From the NCBI RefSeq assembly GCF_006438915.1, contig NZ_RCZE01000011.1:1-64000 (forward strand): a stretch of 64,000 bases of DNA, in the 5' to 3' direction. Origin of the DNA: Pseudomonas arsenicoxydans. GTDB taxonomy: Bacteria; Pseudomonadota; Gammaproteobacteria; Pseudomonadales; Pseudomonadaceae. Below, piece after piece: positions 61,687 through 64,000 of this stretch (positions are counted from its first letter, which is position 1; each line of letters begins with the position of its first letter). The position numbers and the translations under genes were made by a program. The notes beneath the pieces were generated by a model. It was not told the origin of the DNA. It did not search any database and was given only the letters and a program-made list of their open reading frames with translations.

Positions 61687-63029
61687 ACATCAGCCCACGG
61701 CCCAAAGTCCTGATCGTCGACGACGAACCGGATATCCGCGAACTCCTGGAAATCACCCTGGGACGGATGAAACTCGATACCTTCAGTGCCCGTAACCTGG
61801 GCGACGCCCAAGCCTTGCTGGCCCGGGAAACCTTCGATCTTTGCCTGACCGACATGCGCCTGCCCGACGGCACCGGCCTTGAGCTGGTGCAGCACATCCA
61901 GCAGCGTTACGCACAAGTGCCGGTGGCGATGATCACCGCCTACGGCAGCCTTGAAACAGCCATTACCGCGCTCAAGGCCGGCGCCTTCGACTTCCTGACC
62001 AAACCGGTCGACCTCACTCGCCTGCGGGAACTGGTCACCAGCGCCCTGCGCCTGCCTGCTCCAGCCGACGCCATTACGGCGATTGATCGCCGGCTGCTGG
62101 GCAACTCACTGCCCATGCGCAACCTGCGCAAACACATCGACAAACTCGCCCGCAGCCAGGCGCCCGTGTACATCAGCGGCGAATCCGGCAGCGGTAAGGA
62201 ATTGGTCGCCAGGCTGATACACGAGCAAGGACCGCGAGCCCATCACCCCTTCGTCCCGGTCAACTGTGGGGCGATTCCGTCGGAGCTGATGGAAAGCGAG
62301 TTCTTCGGGCATCGCAAAGGCAGTTTCAGCGGCGCCGTCGAAGACAAGCGCGGGCTGTTCCAGGCAGCACAGGGCGGTACGCTGTTCCTCGACGAAGTCG
62401 CGGATTTGCCGTTGGCGATGCAGGTCAAACTGCTGCGTGCGATTCAGGAAAAAGCCGTGCGCAGTATTGGTGAGCAACAGGAAACGGTGGTCGATGTGCG
62501 CATCCTCTGCGCCACCCACAAAGACCTTGATGCCGAAATCGCCGCAGAGCGTTTTCGTCAGGATCTGTATTACCGACTCAACGTCATTGAGCTTCGGGTT
62601 CCGCCCTTGCGCGAACGCCGTGACGACATCGAGGCATTGGCCAGCCATGTGCTCAAGCGCTTGGCGGCCGACAGCGGTCGACCTCCCGCGACACTCCATG
62701 CGCTTGCACTGGATGCGCTGAAAAGCTATCGGTTTCCGGGCAATGTGCGGGAACTGGAGAACGTGCTCGAACGGGCTCACACCTTGTGCGAGAACAAGCA
62801 GATTGAAGCCAGCGATTTAAGACTGGCCGATGGAAATTGTGCGGCGGAAGGCGGGGTGCCGGACCTGACGCAGATCGACAATCTGGAAGATTATCTGGAA
62901 AACATTGAACGCAAAGTCATCCTCCAGGCGTTGGAGGAAACCCGCTGGAACCGCACGGCGGCGGCTCAACGGTTGAATCTTTCGTTCAGGTCGATGCGTT
63001 ACAGGCTCAAAAAACTCGGGCTGGATTGA
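61683..63029 (+). CDS. pilR: PilR sigma54-dependent response regulator
   Basis: A 448-aa NtrC-family activator of pilA: receiver domain with D57 (LTDMRLPDG) and K in FLTKPVD; AAA+ domain with GESGSGKE, GTLFLDEVADLP; C-terminal Fis-type HTH (RTAAAQRLNLSFRSMRYRLKKLG). The sigma54-contact loop reads GSFSGA instead of GAFTGA. A TTG start at 61683 overlaps the pilS stop by 4 nt and matches the family N-terminus; no ATG fits. Confidence 0.92.
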   Translation: MNISPRPKVLIVDDEPDIRELLEITLGRMKLDTFSARNLGDAQALLARETFDLCLTDMRLPDGTGLELVQHIQQRYAQVPVAMITAYGSLETAITALKAGAFDFLTKPVDLTRLRELVTSALRLPAPADAITAIDRRLLGNSLPMRNLRKHIDKLARSQAPVYISGESGSGKELVARLIHEQGPRAHHPFVPVNCGAIPSELMESEFFGHRKGSFSGAVEDKRGLFQAAQGGTLFLDEVADLPLAMQVKLLRAIQEKAVRSIGEQQETVVDVRILCATHKDLDAEIAAERFRQDLYYRLNVIELRVPPLRERRDDIEALASHVLKRLAADSGRPPATLHALALDALKSYRFPGNVRELENVLERAHTLCENKQIEASDLRLADGNCAAEGGVPDLTQIDNLEDYLENIERKVILQALEETRWNRTAAAQRLNLSFRSMRYRLKKLGLD

Positions 63030-63034
63030 GGGCC

Positions 63035-63113
63035 CCTTCGCGAGCAAGCCCGCTCCCACACTGGACCTGCGTCGTTCACAGATCCAATGTGGGAGCGGGC
63101 TTGCTCGCGAAGG
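63035..63113. repeat. REP doublet, TGTGGGAGCGGGCTTGC family, reversed arrangement
   Basis: Two inverted REP copies between pilR and thiO, but arranged with the TGTGGGAGC ends facing the centre (CCTTCGCGAG ... CCCACA / TGTGGG ... CTCGCGAAGG), the opposite of the other doublets of this family. Confidence 0.85.
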
Positions 63114-63142
63114 CAATATGACAGGCGCCAGAGATCCAGCGA

Positions 63143-64000
63143 CTAGATCCGCCCGACCGGTGCATAGGGCGCAGGATCAATAATCGGCTCTCGCCCCAGC
63201 ATCACATCCACAAACAACTGACACGACGCCGGCGCCAGCACCAGCCCGTTGCGATAATGCCCGCAATTGAGCCAAAGCCCTTCAAACCCGGGCACCTGAC
63301 CGATGTAAGGAATGCCTTCCGGCGAGCCCGGCCGCAATCCGGCCCAGTGCCCGACGACTTCGGCATCCGCCAACGCGGGAATCAACTCCACCGCCGAGGC
63401 CTTAAGGCTCTCCAAAGCTGAATCGGTCGGCGTCTTGTCGTAGCCTTCATGCTCCAGCGTACTGCCGATCAGAATGTGCCCGTCGCGGCGAGGAATCGCG
63501 TAACGCCCCTTGGCCAGCACCATGCTCGGCAGAAAATCCGCCGCGCACTTGTACAAAATCATCTGGCCTTTCACCGGTTCGACCGGCAGCGCCAGGCCCA
63601 GCTCTTTGAGTAAATCACCACTCCAGGCGCCGGCGGTCAGTACCACTTGATCACCCTCAATGGCACCCGTCGACGTCTGCACGCCAACGATTTGATCGCC
63701 CTCACGAATAAACCCGCTGACTTCGCACTGCTCATGGATGGTCACATTTGGCAGCGCCAGCAACGCAGCCTTCAGCGACTTCACCAGCCGCGGATTGCGC
63801 ACATTGGCCACATCGGCCATGTAGATCGCCCGCGAGAACCCCGCTCCCAACACCGGCACCGCATCGTGTGCCGCCGAGATATCCACAGCCCGCAGTGGAC
63901 GGCTTTCCCGTTTGGCCCACGCCAGCGCCTCAGCTTCGTCATCCAGGTCCAGCCAGTACAGGCCAGTGGTGTGAACCTCCGGATCGACCCCGGTCGCAGC
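63143..64000 (-). CDS. thiO: Glycine oxidase ThiO (C-terminal part)
   Basis: An FAD-dependent DAO-family oxidase that supplies dehydroglycine for the thiazole of thiamine. Only the last 285 residues lie in the window; the frame stays open to the right edge (AATGVDPEVHTTG onward), and the N-terminal FAD motif is outside. Visible are VVLTAGAWSGDLL, GQMILYKC, HILIGSTLEHEG and the C-terminal GLWLNCGHYRNGLVLAPAS typical of ThiO. Confidence 0.93.
   Translation of the reverse strand, partial: AATGVDPEVHTTGLYWLDLDDEAEALAWAKRESRPLRAVDISAAHDAVPVLGAGFSRAIYMADVANVRNPRLVKSLKAALLALPNVTIHEQCEVSGFIREGDQIVGVQTSTGAIEGDQVVLTAGAWSGDLLKELGLALPVEPVKGQMILYKCAADFLPSMVLAKGRYAIPRRDGHILIGSTLEHEGYDKTPTDSALESLKASAVELIPALADAEVVGHWAGLRPGSPEGIPYIGQVPGFEGLWLNCGHYRNGLVLAPASCQLFVDVMLGREPIIDPAPYAPVGRI

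Overview
The window is chromosomal DNA from a fluorescent Pseudomonas, most likely of the P. fluorescens group. This rests on the start of a Pseudomonas-type 16S rRNA gene, the cbrX-cbrA-cbrB-crcZ-pcnB-folK-panBCD-pgi-acs order, a PrrF small RNA beside the phu haem genes, pilA/pilBCD, and many paired REP sequences of the P. fluorescens type. It is almost entirely core genome: I see no prophage, insertion sequence, CRISPR array or secondary-metabolite cluster.

Layout. 1-555: 5' end of a 16S rRNA gene read leftward, with boxA and three tandem sigma70 promoters. 555-6.9 kb (minus): msrQ-msrP periplasmic methionine sulfoxide repair, pssA, and branched-chain amino acid genes ilvI-ilvH-ilvC. 6.9-13.4 kb: a DUF4124 protein, yqcC-lpoP-mrcB (PBP1b and its lipoprotein activator), an APH/AAA fusion, a pentapeptide-repeat protein and a TfoX C-terminal-domain protein. 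13.4-17.4 kb: iron and haem island with a Fur-boxed PrrF sRNA and phuT-U-V-W, lacking phuR and phuS. 17.4-21.4 kb: Rieske protein, sfsA, aminotransferase, dksA, gluQ. 21.5-26.7 kb: CbrX/CbrA/CbrB carbon-nitrogen regulators and the sRNA CrcZ, with its sigma54 promoter and CbrB site both readable. 26.8-35.4 kb: pcnB, folK, panB, panC, panD, pgi, acs. 35.4-41.5 kb: an MpaB-family protein, a SAM methyltransferase, a large DUF748/AsmA-like protein, a DUF2845 protein and a BON-domain protein. 41.8-47.0 kb: pilA diverging from pilB-pilC-pilD-coaE-yacG. 47.0-53.3 kb: small and poorly known genes (ECF-type permease, DUF1780, MOSC, DUF3094), ndh, an EF-hand protein carrying a metallophore-like EGKCGEGKCG motif, and a chemoreceptor. 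53.4-54.0 kb: tRNA-Asn-Pro-Lys-Pro transcription unit. 54.2-64 kb: clpB, pgeF, rluD, divergent bamD, a PP0621-family protein, pilS-pilR, and the 3' part of thiO.

How parts connect. PilS/PilR at 60-63 kb should drive the sigma54 promoter seen upstream of pilA at 42.26 kb, where a palindromic TGACA/TGTCA site lies upstream. CbrA/CbrB drive crcZ through a TGTTAC-N14-GTAACA site that sits next to the cbrB terminator. Fur should control prrF and probably phuT. A third sigma54-type element precedes the BON-domain gene. The most unusual item is the secreted EF-hand protein with the tandem Cys motif of MNIO-modified RiPP metallophores and no maturase gene nearby. Gene order relative to P. aeruginosa (from memory) appears to switch segments at about 41.1-42.2 kb.
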